DNA of 64,000 nucleotides from Bacteroidota bacterium (GTDB lineage Bacteria; Bacteroidota; Bacteroidia; Bacteroidales; FEN-979), in the NCBI GenBank assembly GCA_026391795.1, contig JAPLDI010000022.1, positions 62,001-126,000 on the forward strand, written 5' to 3'. Within the stretch, counting starts at the first letter, position 1. Every line of letters begins with the position of its first letter. Positions 7,846-16,221 of this stretch are shown here, piece after piece. The notes beneath the pieces are model-generated. The model saw nothing but the letters and a program-made list of their open reading frames with translations. It was not told the origin of the DNA and searched no databases. A program made the position numbers and the translations under genes.

Positions 7846-9963
7846 TTATTGCAATGGCGTCTGGGTTTTCTTCCGCTGTTCTGCATCCAGGGCAAGGCCG
7901 TAATAGTAGTTTGACTTTTGCATATTGCCCCGCGCCCTGTACATCATGCTCAGGTTGGTGCAGACTTCATAGGTGGGGTTTCGATTGGCTGCCTGCTCCC
8001 AGTAATTAATAGCCGTTGTCGTGTCACCATGCATGATATAATAGTATCCGATGTTAAAATAGGGGACATCCAGGTTGGGATATTTTTTCATTACATCTTG
8101 ATTCAGTTTCATCGCCATCCTGATATCTCTCTTCTCATAATAACAATCCGCCATCTTGAATACGGCATTCAGTTCCCCCGGATTGATCTGCAAGACTTTC
8201 TGGTAACAGAGGATCGCGCTGTCGAGTTTATTTGTCTTCCGGTACACCATGGCCATATTTACCCATGCAGGCTGCAATCCGGGCTGCAAGGCGATGGCTT
8301 TCCGCAGGAAAACGATCCCGGAATCGGGTTTTGGCGTAAATTTGATATACATCGCAGCCAGGTCGTTCAGTGTGGAATAATCATTCGGGTAAATTTTTAT
8401 GGCCATGCGGAAGTGTGAATTGATCAGTCTGACCAGTTTTTCGTTAACGTTTCCGTGTTCCTGGTAATTGGGATCCGAGTAGATCATACCTGTGAGGTAG
8501 TGGGCGTACTCAATATTGGCTTTGACCGATTTAGACTGGTATTTTATATCCGCTTCATACAGATCGCGGAGATTTCGCCATTCGCGGTTCCGTTTGATGG
8601 TCATGATCGTATAGGGAATCATGATCAGGAAAATGATCACGATGATCTGCGCCCGTTCGTTGAATTCGATGGTGAGGCTTTTCGGATCTGTCCGGAAGAT
8701 CCTGAACAGGGCATAAACCAGGATGATGATGAACCCCAGAGAGGCGTTAAAAGCAAACCTTTCTCCTACAATGCCTACTACCGGGGTGATAAAATTGGTA
8801 TACATCGCGATGGCAACGAAATAGTAGAGAATGGCGAACGAAAGAATGTCCTTTTCCCGGAATTTTCTTATCGCATAAACGAAAAGGCCGAGATGGACCA
8901 GAATGGCAAAAATTCCCAGGATATTCCCCCACAGCGAAACGGGAAACATATTATACCCGTAATAGTATAGCAGGGGATAGGGAAAAACAAGTATCCGCAA
9001 GTAGAACCAGAGCGACATCATCGCGGCGCCGGTCCGTGCCAGTAGGTTTTTATCCGCGAAGAGCGGATTCTCAATAATGGAATAGACATGAACCGCTTTC
9101 GGGAGGAAAAACCGGGGAAGAAAGTAGGCGATCATTCCTACAAAAAACATGACCGCGAAGATCCAGATAAAATTCTTCGGCTTCATGTCGGTAAAGAAAT
9201 AGAGCACCAGAAGGTAAAGGGCAAGGAAGGGAGCGATGGACGATTTGCAAAGGTACCCGATGAAAAACAGGACCAGCACCGCGAAGAGGTAGATGATCTT
9301 CTTCCTTTCCGCATACCGGAGAAGATAATGCAGACCGCCAAGGCCGCAAAGAAATGCCAGCAGTTCGTCCCGGTTCTTAAGACTGGCAACCACTTCCGTG
9401 TGGATCGGGTGTGCCATGAAAAGCAATGTGATCAGGAACGGGAAGAGGATGTTGTAATTTTTAAGCAGCCGTTTAAGAATGAAAAACAAAAGGGTAATGA
9501 CCCAGAAATAGAGAAGGAGGTTGATGAAATGACTGATGTGCGGCCTTTCTCCCCAGAGCCCGTATTCAAAGGCAAAAGTCATTTTGACAATGGGTCTGTA
9601 GTCGGTTTGCTGGCTTCCCACATTCCCTTTTGTATCCACATAATAGCTGGTGAAGATCCTGGGTATTGCCCCGAAACCTTTTTTTACCAGTTCGTTCTGG
9701 GGACCTGTGACCAGGTTATCATCCACCGACCATTTGTTGAGGACTGAATTCCAGTAAAGAATGGCAGTGAAAGCAAAAAAGAAAAGGACAAAATAACGGT
9801 TGGCTTTTTTGGAATTATAAACCTTTACTGCAGTTTTTTTAGGCGGGATCCTGGTTTTTCCCGGTCCGGCAGAGGCACCGCTTTTCGGCTTATCGCCCGT
9901 AGAAGTGCGTGGCGCCTGAACATTCGCAGGCATCTTTTTTTTATCAGAGGAAGAAGTGCTCAT
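7846..9963 (-). CDS. Polytopic membrane protein with C-terminal TPRs (TMTC-like)
   Basis: A 705-residue protein: a basic, Ser/Pro/Lys-rich cytoplasmic N-terminus (1-55), many membrane segments from about 56 to 470, then TPR repeats from about 510 to 700. The first loop has WSVDDNLVTG (Asp81-Asp82), a position comparable to the acidic motif of GT-C glycosyltransferases. The arrangement of GT-C-like membrane domain plus TPRs is that of eukaryotic TMTC O-mannosyltransferases and their bacterial relatives. A role in protein O-glycosylation of secreted proteins is plausible but unproven. It is the last gene of the minus-strand run beginning at the biotin carboxylase, 52 bases after rsmA. Confidence 0.72.
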   Translation of the reverse strand: MSTSSSDKKKMPANVQAPRTSTGDKPKSGASAGPGKTRIPPKKTAVKVYNSKKANRYFVLFFFAFTAILYWNSVLNKWSVDDNLVTGPQNELVKKGFGAIPRIFTSYYVDTKGNVGSQQTDYRPIVKMTFAFEYGLWGERPHISHFINLLLYFWVITLLFFILKRLLKNYNILFPFLITLLFMAHPIHTEVVASLKNRDELLAFLCGLGGLHYLLRYAERKKIIYLFAVLVLFFIGYLCKSSIAPFLALYLLVLYFFTDMKPKNFIWIFAVMFFVGMIAYFLPRFFLPKAVHVYSIIENPLFADKNLLARTGAAMMSLWFYLRILVFPYPLLYYYGYNMFPVSLWGNILGIFAILVHLGLFVYAIRKFREKDILSFAILYYFVAIAMYTNFITPVVGIVGERFAFNASLGFIIILVYALFRIFRTDPKSLTIEFNERAQIIVIIFLIMIPYTIMTIKRNREWRNLRDLYEADIKYQSKSVKANIEYAHYLTGMIYSDPNYQEHGNVNEKLVRLINSHFRMAIKIYPNDYSTLNDLAAMYIKFTPKPDSGIVFLRKAIALQPGLQPAWVNMAMVYRKTNKLDSAILCYQKVLQINPGELNAVFKMADCYYEKRDIRMAMKLNQDVMKKYPNLDVPYFNIGYYYIMHGDTTTAINYWEQAANRNPTYEVCTNLSMMYRARGNMQKSNYYYGLALDAEQRKKTQTPLQ

Positions 9964-10015
9964 ATACTTTCAGTGGGACAACAAAAATAGGAATTTTAAT
10001 GGAACCTGCTGCAGC

Positions 10016-10783
10016 TTACTGATCAAGGTAGTGTGTCAGGTTTATAAAATCCGCCACATCCAGCTGTTCCGCCCGCTTATCCAGTAAAAGTTTGTTTCCG
10101 GGAGATGGGGCCGTTCCGGCAGGAATCATTCCTTTCAGTGCATTCCGAAAGGTTTTCCTGCGCTGGTTAAAAGCGGTTTTCACCGTTAAAAAAAAGAGTT
10201 CTTCGCTGCAGCCGAGATCTTTCGTGCAGTTTCGTTGCAGGCGTACGACCGCTGATTTGACTTTTGGCGGAGGATAAAACACCGATTCATTCACGGTGAA
10301 GAGGTACTCGATATCGAACCATGCTTTCAGAAGCACACTGAGGATGCCATATTTTTTTGAACCCGGCGGCGAAGCAATCCGTTCGGCCACTTCTTTCTGA
10401 AACATGCCGATCACTTCCGGAACCGAGTTTCTGTATTCAAGTACACGGAAAAGGATCTGGCTGGAGATGTTGTAAGGAAAGTTTCCGATGACGGCAAAGG
10501 GGGCAGGGATGCCTGAGAGATCTGCCCTGAGAAAATCCATCTCCATCAACCTGCCCGAAATTGAAGGATATTGCTGTTGAAGGTATTGTACCGATTCGGG
10601 ATCGACCTCAAAGAAAAAAGGGTTCAGGGCAGGATTTTGCAGAAGGTGCTTTGTCAGGATCCCGGTCCCCGGCCCAACTTCAACAACATTGATAACCTTA
10701 CCGGACAGGGCCCCGATGATCTTGCGTGCAATGTTCTCATCGCGAAGGAAATGCTGGCCCAGGTGTTTTTTCGGTCGTACCAT
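10016..10783 (-). CDS. rsmA: 16S rRNA (adenine1518/1519-N6)-dimethyltransferase
   Basis: A 255-residue KsgA/RsmA enzyme that dimethylates two adjacent adenines in the 3' hairpin of 16S rRNA during 30S maturation. Characteristic sequence: RPKKHLGQHFLRDENIA at the N-terminus, the SAM-binding VEVGPGTGILTKHLL, and the catalytic GNFPYNISSQ motif. The length is normal. The start lies one base after the stop of the upstream TPR gene, so it is co-transcribed and probably translationally coupled. Confidence 0.96.
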   Translation of the reverse strand: MVRPKKHLGQHFLRDENIARKIIGALSGKVINVVEVGPGTGILTKHLLQNPALNPFFFEVDPESVQYLQQQYPSISGRLMEMDFLRADLSGIPAPFAVIGNFPYNISSQILFRVLEYRNSVPEVIGMFQKEVAERIASPPGSKKYGILSVLLKAWFDIEYLFTVNESVFYPPPKVKSAVVRLQRNCTKDLGCSEELFFLTVKTAFNQRRKTFRNALKGMIPAGTAPSPGNKLLLDKRAEQLDVADFINLTHYLDQ

Positions 10784-10784
10784 C

Positions 10785-12665
10785 TCAGAATCCTTTATCC
10801 CCGCGTAACGACCGGAACCGTTTCCTGGCTTCCGGAATATAGATACTCCCGGGAAAGGTACTCATGAGTGATTCATAAAAAGCCATTGCCTTTGGTGCCT
10901 CTTTCAGATCTTCCTCGTTCATGCGTGCACGGAGGAACAATGCCTGGTCGGCAAGCACATCATCGGCATACATTTTCACAACTGTCCCCAGCAGTGTATC
11001 GGCCTCCGAAAATTTTCCCTCCTTCATCTTTATCCGTGCCTTTTCCAGGTACATGTGGGGAAAAATGGAATGCTCCCTGAATGCAAGGGAGATCGAGTCA
11101 AGGGTTTTCAGGGCATCTTCATCCCGGTTGCGGTACTCGAGAAGATCGGCATGGGAAAAATATCCCAACGCAACGGTGTTGCTGTCGGGGTCAAAATGTT
11201 CACTGATCAGCAGCGACAATTCCATTGCATCATTGGCGATCAGCTTGGAGGTTGAAGCCTTCAGGATATCCAGTTGCGACTGCGCCCATTTGAACTCGCC
11301 GATATAATAGGATAACTTGGCATTTTTGAACTTTGCATTTTCACCGATCTCGTCGTTTTTGAAATCCATGTAGACCTGCTGGTACAATAACGTGGCTTCC
11401 CAGACATTTTCGGTAAAGAGGTTGATATCGGCCAGTTCAAGTTTTACCATCGCTTTCTGCTTCGGGGCGATATCGCTTCGTTCAACAATTTTCTCGAGCA
11501 TCTCAATGGCTGCATCATTTTTCTGCAGGAAAAAGGCATCCAGGTGTGCAAGGTTCCGGGTAAGGTTCACCATCTGAACGCGGTCATCCGTAACCGTGAT
11601 CTCCGTCTCGAATTCTTTCTCGAGTTCCGTCATTGATTTCAGGGATGGATTGGGGTGCGATACCATCTGGAGAAAGCGTGTATTCAGCAGTTCCGTGCGG
11701 CTTTCATCGTAGAAAGGAAACTCTTTGCCCTTAGCCACGAGGTATTTATATGCATCGATCGCCGAGGTGTATTCTTCGTTCGAGATTGCCATTTTTGCCA
11801 GTTGAAATACCCGGCCGCCATCTTCCTTTAAGCGCCGGTCGAGCGAACGGGCCTGGATCAGGGCAAGTTCAAAATCTTTTTGCTGAACCGAATACCACCA
11901 GAGCAGTTCGGAATAATAGGTTTTGTCGGGCTCCTTCTGTGACTTTTCAAGCAGGTATTTCCTGAACAATTCGTTCTTGGAATTATCCGGGTCATTGGCA
12001 AGGTTGTATTGCAGCCGGTCTTCGATGGTAGCCAGATAGGAACTGTTCGCTTCCAGGAGTTCCACATACTCGTCAAGTGCTTTCCTGAATTCCCCGGTTC
12101 TTTCATAGATCATTGCCAGTTCGAAACTAAAGGAGTACGAATTATTCAGGAGCTGCCTTCCTTTCAGGTAAACCTTTTCGGCGTATTCATTTTCATTCCG
12201 GATGAGGAAGGCATTGGCAAGGTCGAAAATCTGCTGCTGGTTTGGCTCCAGCTTCCGGACAGATTCTTCGTACAATTTCTTTGCCTTTTCCTGATCCCCT
12301 TTCCGGTAGGCGATATACCCCAGGTCGACAAGGTACTTCGGAGCCTCCTTGTCCATTTTCTGCGTAGTTTTTACCAGCTTTTCGGCCTTGCCGTACTCCT
12401 GTGTTTCAACAAGGCAGAAGAAATAATATGTATAGATATTTGAAGAGGGTTTCAGCGTATAGATCCGTTCAAAGATCTCGGCTGCCTTTGCATATTCTTT
12501 ATTCTGGAAGAACTGCATGGCCACCTGTTCATCCGTATTATCGGCTGCATTGGTCTGGAAAGGCAGGACAGTGCTGGCAGGCGGACGATCCTGGGCATAG
12601 CTGTGAAAAGTGAAAAATGAACAATGAAGAATGAAAAGGAAGACAGGAAGTAAACGCTTGTTCAT
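10785..12665 (-). CDS. Exported tetratricopeptide-repeat protein
   Basis: A 626-residue protein with a signal peptide (MNKRLLPVFLFILHCSFFTF) followed by TPR-like helical repeats over almost the whole length. Clear repeat cores include EYAKAAEIFERIYTLKP, EYGKAEKLVKTTQKM and EFRKALDEYVELLE. It probably acts as a periplasmic scaffold; no catalytic domain is visible. It sits between the M20 amidohydrolase (9-base gap) and rsmA (1-base gap). Part of the signal peptide is encoded by a heptanucleotide tandem repeat, listed separately. Function unknown. Confidence 0.85.
   Translation of the reverse strand: MNKRLLPVFLFILHCSFFTFHSYAQDRPPASTVLPFQTNAADNTDEQVAMQFFQNKEYAKAAEIFERIYTLKPSSNIYTYYFFCLVETQEYGKAEKLVKTTQKMDKEAPKYLVDLGYIAYRKGDQEKAKKLYEESVRKLEPNQQQIFDLANAFLIRNENEYAEKVYLKGRQLLNNSYSFSFELAMIYERTGEFRKALDEYVELLEANSSYLATIEDRLQYNLANDPDNSKNELFRKYLLEKSQKEPDKTYYSELLWWYSVQQKDFELALIQARSLDRRLKEDGGRVFQLAKMAISNEEYTSAIDAYKYLVAKGKEFPFYDESRTELLNTRFLQMVSHPNPSLKSMTELEKEFETEITVTDDRVQMVNLTRNLAHLDAFFLQKNDAAIEMLEKIVERSDIAPKQKAMVKLELADINLFTENVWEATLLYQQVYMDFKNDEIGENAKFKNAKLSYYIGEFKWAQSQLDILKASTSKLIANDAMELSLLISEHFDPDSNTVALGYFSHADLLEYRNRDEDALKTLDSISLAFREHSIFPHMYLEKARIKMKEGKFSEADTLLGTVVKMYADDVLADQALFLRARMNEEDLKEAPKAMAFYESLMSTFPGSIYIPEARKRFRSLRGDKGF
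12603..12644. repeat. Heptanucleotide tandem repeat inside signal-peptide codons
   Basis: Six 7-base units in register on the plus strand: GTGAAAA, GTGAAAA, ATGAACA, ATGAAGA, ATGAAAA, GGAAGAC. They encode, on the minus strand, roughly residues 8-20 of the signal peptide of the TPR protein (FLFILHCSFF...). The related TCATTCT/TCATCCT units occur at 56686-56706. Confidence 0.75.
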
Positions 12666-12674
12666 AAAAACAAA

Positions 12675-13868
12675 TTATTGAGCCAGCCGGTTGATGGTGA
12701 TCCATGCCATGAGGCCCATGCCTGTCTGAATGCATTTTTCATCCACGTCGAATGTGCTGGTATGCAGGTTGGAAACGATTCCCTTCTGTTCATTCCTGAT
12801 CCCGAGCCGGTAGAGACAGGAAGGCACTTCATTTGCAAAATAGGAGAAATCCTCCGCTGTCATACGCGCATCAATGTCAACAACGTTATTTTCTCCCAGA
12901 TAGTCTGCCGCCCAATCACGGATTTTTAAGGTCAGTTGCGGATCATTGTCAAGGTAAGGGTAACCGTGTGCAATCCTCACATCACAGCTCCCTCCCATGG
13001 CAGCTGCTATGGAAGAAGCCATCCGGGTGATCTTTTCGTGGATGGTCTTTCGCCAGGATTCATCATAGGTCCGGACCGTGCCTTCGAGGGTTACCCTGTC
13101 GGGGATGATGTTGGTACGGCCTTCGCCAAGGATTTTCCCGAAAGAGACTACGGTCGGGATGGTCGGGTTGGCATTGCGGCTTACGATCTGCTGCAGGGCC
13201 ACCACGATGTGCGATGCGATCAGGATGGGATCGATAAGCTGTTCGGGAGTAGCGGCATGCCCGCCTTTCCCATTGACGGTAAGGTAGATTTCATCAGTCG
13301 AAGCCATGTAAGGTCCTGCTTTCAGCCCGATCTTTCCTGCATCCAGTGTGTTGATCACATGCTGGGCGATGACCGCCACCGGGTCAGGGTTCTTCAGCAC
13401 ACCTTCACGGATCATACGGACAGCGCCACCGGGGTAAGTCTCTTCGGATGGCTGGAAGATCAGTTTCACACTTCCGTCAAAGCGTTCCCTCAGCCGATTC
13501 AGGATCCGTGCTGCACCCAGCAGGCTCGCCATGTGAACATCGTGGCCGCAGGCATGCATTTTTGAAGGAACCACCGACTTGTACTCTACCGTATTCTCCT
13601 CACGGATCGGAAGTGCATCCATATCCGCACGGAGGGCGACATTCTTAGATTCGGGGTTGATGCCATTGATGATGCCGACAATGCCGGTTTCTGCCACTCC
13701 TTTGACATAGGTAATTCCGTATTCATCAAGTTTTTTTCCAATGAATTCAGCCGTTTTGAATTCCTCGCAGGAGAGTTCAGGATGCTGGTGAAGGTGGCGG
13801 CGTATCGCACGGGTCTCTTCGAAATATTCGGAAGAGAGAAGTTTTATCTGGTCCTTAAGATGATTCAT
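12675..13868 (-). CDS. M20D-family amidohydrolase / aminoacylase
   Basis: A 397-residue metallo-amidohydrolase of the M20D group (N-acyl-amino-acid and hippurate hydrolases). Metal-site residues are visible: Cys107, His109 and His112 in MHACGHDVHM, Glu142/143 in FQPSEETYPGG, the later AEDFSYF, and the His of NLHTSTFDVDE. I chose the ATG at 13868 (MNHLKDQIKLLSSE); an in-frame ATG eight codons upstream at 13892 is possible. It would release an amino acid from an N-acyl conjugate in the cytoplasm; the natural substrate is unknown. It follows the carboxyltransferase on the same strand after a repeat-filled spacer. Confidence 0.9.
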   Translation of the reverse strand: MNHLKDQIKLLSSEYFEETRAIRRHLHQHPELSCEEFKTAEFIGKKLDEYGITYVKGVAETGIVGIINGINPESKNVALRADMDALPIREENTVEYKSVVPSKMHACGHDVHMASLLGAARILNRLRERFDGSVKLIFQPSEETYPGGAVRMIREGVLKNPDPVAVIAQHVINTLDAGKIGLKAGPYMASTDEIYLTVNGKGGHAATPEQLIDPILIASHIVVALQQIVSRNANPTIPTVVSFGKILGEGRTNIIPDRVTLEGTVRTYDESWRKTIHEKITRMASSIAAAMGGSCDVRIAHGYPYLDNDPQLTLKIRDWAADYLGENNVVDIDARMTAEDFSYFANEVPSCLYRLGIRNEQKGIVSNLHTSTFDVDEKCIQTGMGLMAWITINRLAQ

Positions 13869-13925
13869 AGCCGAAAGCCAATTAAGTACCAAAGATACTT
13901 CATTTTATCCTTCTCTGCGACCCAC

Positions 13926-14001
13926 AAGATTGTAACCCCTGTGGGGTTGAATGGAATTATCAATCTTTTTCGCTATTTCGCGATCTCGCCATTTCGCTAT
14001 T
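13926..14001. repeat. Composite element: GC palindrome plus octanucleotide repeats (copy 1)
   Basis: A perfect hairpin AACCCC-TGT-GGGGTT (13934-13948) is followed by GAATGGAATT and four 8-base units, TCGCTATT, TCGCGATC, TCGCCATT, TCGCTATT (13970-14001). A reverse-complement relative is at 46983-47046. It fills the spacer between the carboxyltransferase and the amidohydrolase. Confidence 0.7.
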
Positions 14002-15539
14002 TACAGGGGTATATTCCCGTGTTTTTTGGGAGGATTTGTCTTGCTTTTGTTCTGTGTAAGCTCAAGTGCCTGGATCAGCCTCATCCGGGTATTTTTCGGA
14101 TAGATGATCTCGTCAACATACCCCAGTTCAGCGGCTTTGTATGGACTGGCAAATGTTTTCCGGTAATCTTCAACGGCAGCGATCCGTTCCTCACCTTCCA
14201 GTTTCCCTTTGTGAATGATGTTGACTGCCCCTTCCGGACCCATCACAGCAATCTCCCCGGTCGGATAAACAAAATTCACATCGGCACCGATGTGCTTGCT
14301 CGACATCACATCATATGCGCCGCCATAAGCTTTGCGCGTGATCAGGGTGATTTTCGGCACAGTGGCTTCCGAGAAGGCATAGAGCAATTTTGCTCCATGC
14401 TTGATGATGCCGCCGAATTCCTGGTTTGTTCCCGGGAGGAAACCGGGCACATCCACCAGGGTGATCAGGGGGATGTTGAAACAATCACAAAAACGGACAA
14501 ACCGTGCAGCTTTGATGGAAGAGTTGATATCCAGCACACCGGCAAGGTAGTTCGGCTGGTTTGCCACGATACCCACCGGTTTTCCGCCAAGACGTGCAAA
14601 TCCTGTCAGGATGTTCATGGCAAAGTGCGGAGCCACTTCAAAGAAATTATGATTATCGACGACGGTAGTGATGATCTCCTTCATGTCGTATGGCTTGTTG
14701 GGATCAGCAGGGACAACGGTCTGAAGCTTCTCATCCACACGCATGATATCGTCGGTACAAGGCTTTATGGGCGGATCTTCCATGTTGTTGGACGGCAGGA
14801 AGCTCATCAGTTCGCGGATCATCATGAGCGCCTGTTCATCATTTTCAGCAGCGAAATGAGCAACACCGCTTTTTGAATTATGTGTCATTGCACCCCCAAG
14901 TTCATCCATGGTCACCTCTTCGTGGGTTACTGTTTTGATGACTTCCGGTCCGGTAACAAACATATAGCTTGTATCCTTGACCATAAAGATAAAGTCGGTC
15001 ATGGCCGGTGAATAGACGGCTCCCCCTGCACACGGTCCGAGAATGGCTGAGATTTGCGGGATCACGCCCGAAGACATGACATTCCGGTAAAAGATGTCGG
15101 CATACCCTGCCAGGCTTTCAACGCCTTCCTGGATCCTTGCACCTCCCGAGTCGTTCAGTCCGATCACGGGTGCACCAACCTTCATCGCGGTGTCCATGAT
15201 CTTCATCACCTTGTCTGCATTGGCCCGGCTCATGGTTCCGCCGAAAACGGTAAAATCCTGGGCAAAAACAAAGACCAGCCTGCCATCGATCTTGCCATAT
15301 CCTGTCACCATTCCATCACCCAGAACTTTATTTTTATTCATGCCGAAATCATGACACCGGTGGGTCAGCATTTTATCCATTTCGACAAAGGTGTTCGGAT
15401 CGAGTAACGTATCAATCCGCTCCCTGGCGGTTTTCCTGCCCGCATTGTGTTGCTTCGCAATTTTATCTACTCCCCCGCCCAACTCGGCCAGGCGATTTTT
15501 TTTCTCAAATTCTTCGTATTGTTCTTCCAGTGTCTGCAT
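14001..15539 (-). CDS. Acyl-CoA carboxyltransferase subunit (propionyl-CoA carboxylase beta type)
   Basis: A 512-residue biotin-dependent carboxyltransferase with both crotonase-like halves. It shows [17 protein letters not shown], the N-half signature [20 protein letters not shown], the oxyanion motif [12 protein letters not shown], and the C-half [25 protein letters not shown] and [13 protein letters not shown]. The sequence is closest to PccB/MmdA. With the carrier and biotin carboxylase upstream it forms a complete three-part acyl-CoA carboxylase, most likely for propionyl-CoA to methylmalonyl-CoA. No membrane decarboxylase subunits are nearby, so an ATP-driven carboxylase is favoured over the sodium-pumping decarboxylase. 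Confidence 0.93.
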   Translation of the reverse strand: MQTLEEQYEEFEKKNRLAELGGGVDKIAKQHNAGRKTARERIDTLLDPNTFVEMDKMLTHRCHDFGMNKNKVLGDGMVTGYGKIDGRLVFVFAQDFTVFGGTMSRANADKVMKIMDTAMKVGAPVIGLNDSGGARIQEGVESLAGYADIFYRNVMSSGVIPQISAILGPCAGGAVYSPAMTDFIFMVKDTSYMFVTGPEVIKTVTHEEVTMDELGGAMTHNSKSGVAHFAAENDEQALMMIRELMSFLPSNNMEDPPIKPCTDDIMRVDEKLQTVVPADPNKPYDMKEIITTVVDNHNFFEVAPHFAMNILTGFARLGGKPVGIVANQPNYLAGVLDINSSIKAARFVRFCDCFNIPLITLVDVPGFLPGTNQEFGGIIKHGAKLLYAFSEATVPKITLITRKAYGGAYDVMSSKHIGADVNFVYPTGEIAVMGPEGAVNIIHKGKLEGEERIAAVEDYRKTFASPYKAAELGYVDEIIYPKNTRMRLIQALELTQNKSKTNPPKKHGNIPL

Positions 15540-15543
15540 AACT

Positions 15544-15700
15544 AATTACGAATTATGAATTATGAATTTTAGGGTATTGGGTGTTAGGTATTGGGTATTG
15601 GGCATTGGGTATCGGAATTTCGCTATCTCGCCATTTCACCATTTCGCCATTTCGCTATCTTTTTTTTCTCACCACTTCACCAGTTCACAAGTTCACCAAT
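15544..15700. repeat. Mosaic of heptamer and octamer tandem repeats filling an intergenic spacer
   Basis: Four blocks cover nearly all of the spacer. Heptamers AATTACG/AATTATG run x4 (15544-15571) and GGGTATT variants x6 (15572-15613). Octamers TCGCYATY/TCACCATT run x5 (15620-15659) and TCACCANT variants x4 (15669-15700). The last unit abuts the stop codon of the biotin carrier gene. No ORF or promoter box is visible here. Confidence 0.85.
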
Positions 15701-16209
15701 TATTCAAGCTTCAGCATCACCTGGTGCGAATTCACCGTATCTCCTTCCTTGACAAGGATCGCTTTTACAACCCGGTCGGCCGTTGCCTTGAACTCACTCT
15801 GCATCTTCATGGCTTCAACCACGATCAGGGTCTGACCGGCTGTGACGCTCTCACCCTCTGAAACAGGGATCTTGATAACTTTCCCGGGCATGGGTGAGGA
15901 AATCTCATTCTCACCTTCATGCTCGGTTCCAAGCATCCTGTTTTCGAGGTACTTCGATTCGGCATCGATGATTTCGGCATTGAATGACCGGGCATTGGTA
16001 TTCACAATGTATTCTTTTCCGGAATCGCCTTCGATCAACTCAATGTTGTATGATTGCCCGTCATACAGGATTGAATAGACGCCTTTCTCAACCATCACCA
16101 CATCCAGCTCATATTTCCGGTCATCCACGGCAAGGAGCACCTTGCTTCCAGCACGGTTCAGCAGTTCAATGCGGGCAGTCCGGTGTTCCAGCTTTATTTC
16201 ATATGCCAT
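15700..16209 (-). CDS. Biotin carboxyl carrier protein of acyl-CoA carboxylase
   Basis: A 169-residue carrier. The C-terminal biotinyl domain (about 104-169) contains SSPMPGKVIKIPVSEGE and the biotin acceptor site VEAMKMQSEF with Lys135. The N-terminal half is the extended region seen in stand-alone propionyl-CoA carboxylase carriers. It lies 12 bases downstream of the biotin carboxylase gene and upstream of the carboxyltransferase, which together would make one holoenzyme. The spacer to the carboxyltransferase is composed of short tandem repeats. Confidence 0.93.
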   Translation of the reverse strand: MAYEIKLEHRTARIELLNRAGSKVLLAVDDRKYELDVVMVEKGVYSILYDGQSYNIELIEGDSGKEYIVNTNARSFNAEIIDAESKYLENRMLGTEHEGENEISSPMPGKVIKIPVSEGESVTAGQTLIVVEAMKMQSEFKATADRVVKAILVKEGDTVNSHQVMLKLE

Positions 16210-16221
16210 AGTTTTTGCTTT

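Noticed and set aside
13970-14001. Short repeats considered as a CRISPR array
   Set aside because: Units are 7-8 bases, degenerate and without spacers; there are no cas genes nearby.
13782-14876. A 364-codon plus-strand frame
   Set aside because: It lies opposite the carboxyltransferase gene and has the composition of a reverse-strand shadow; the minus-strand protein is clearly real.
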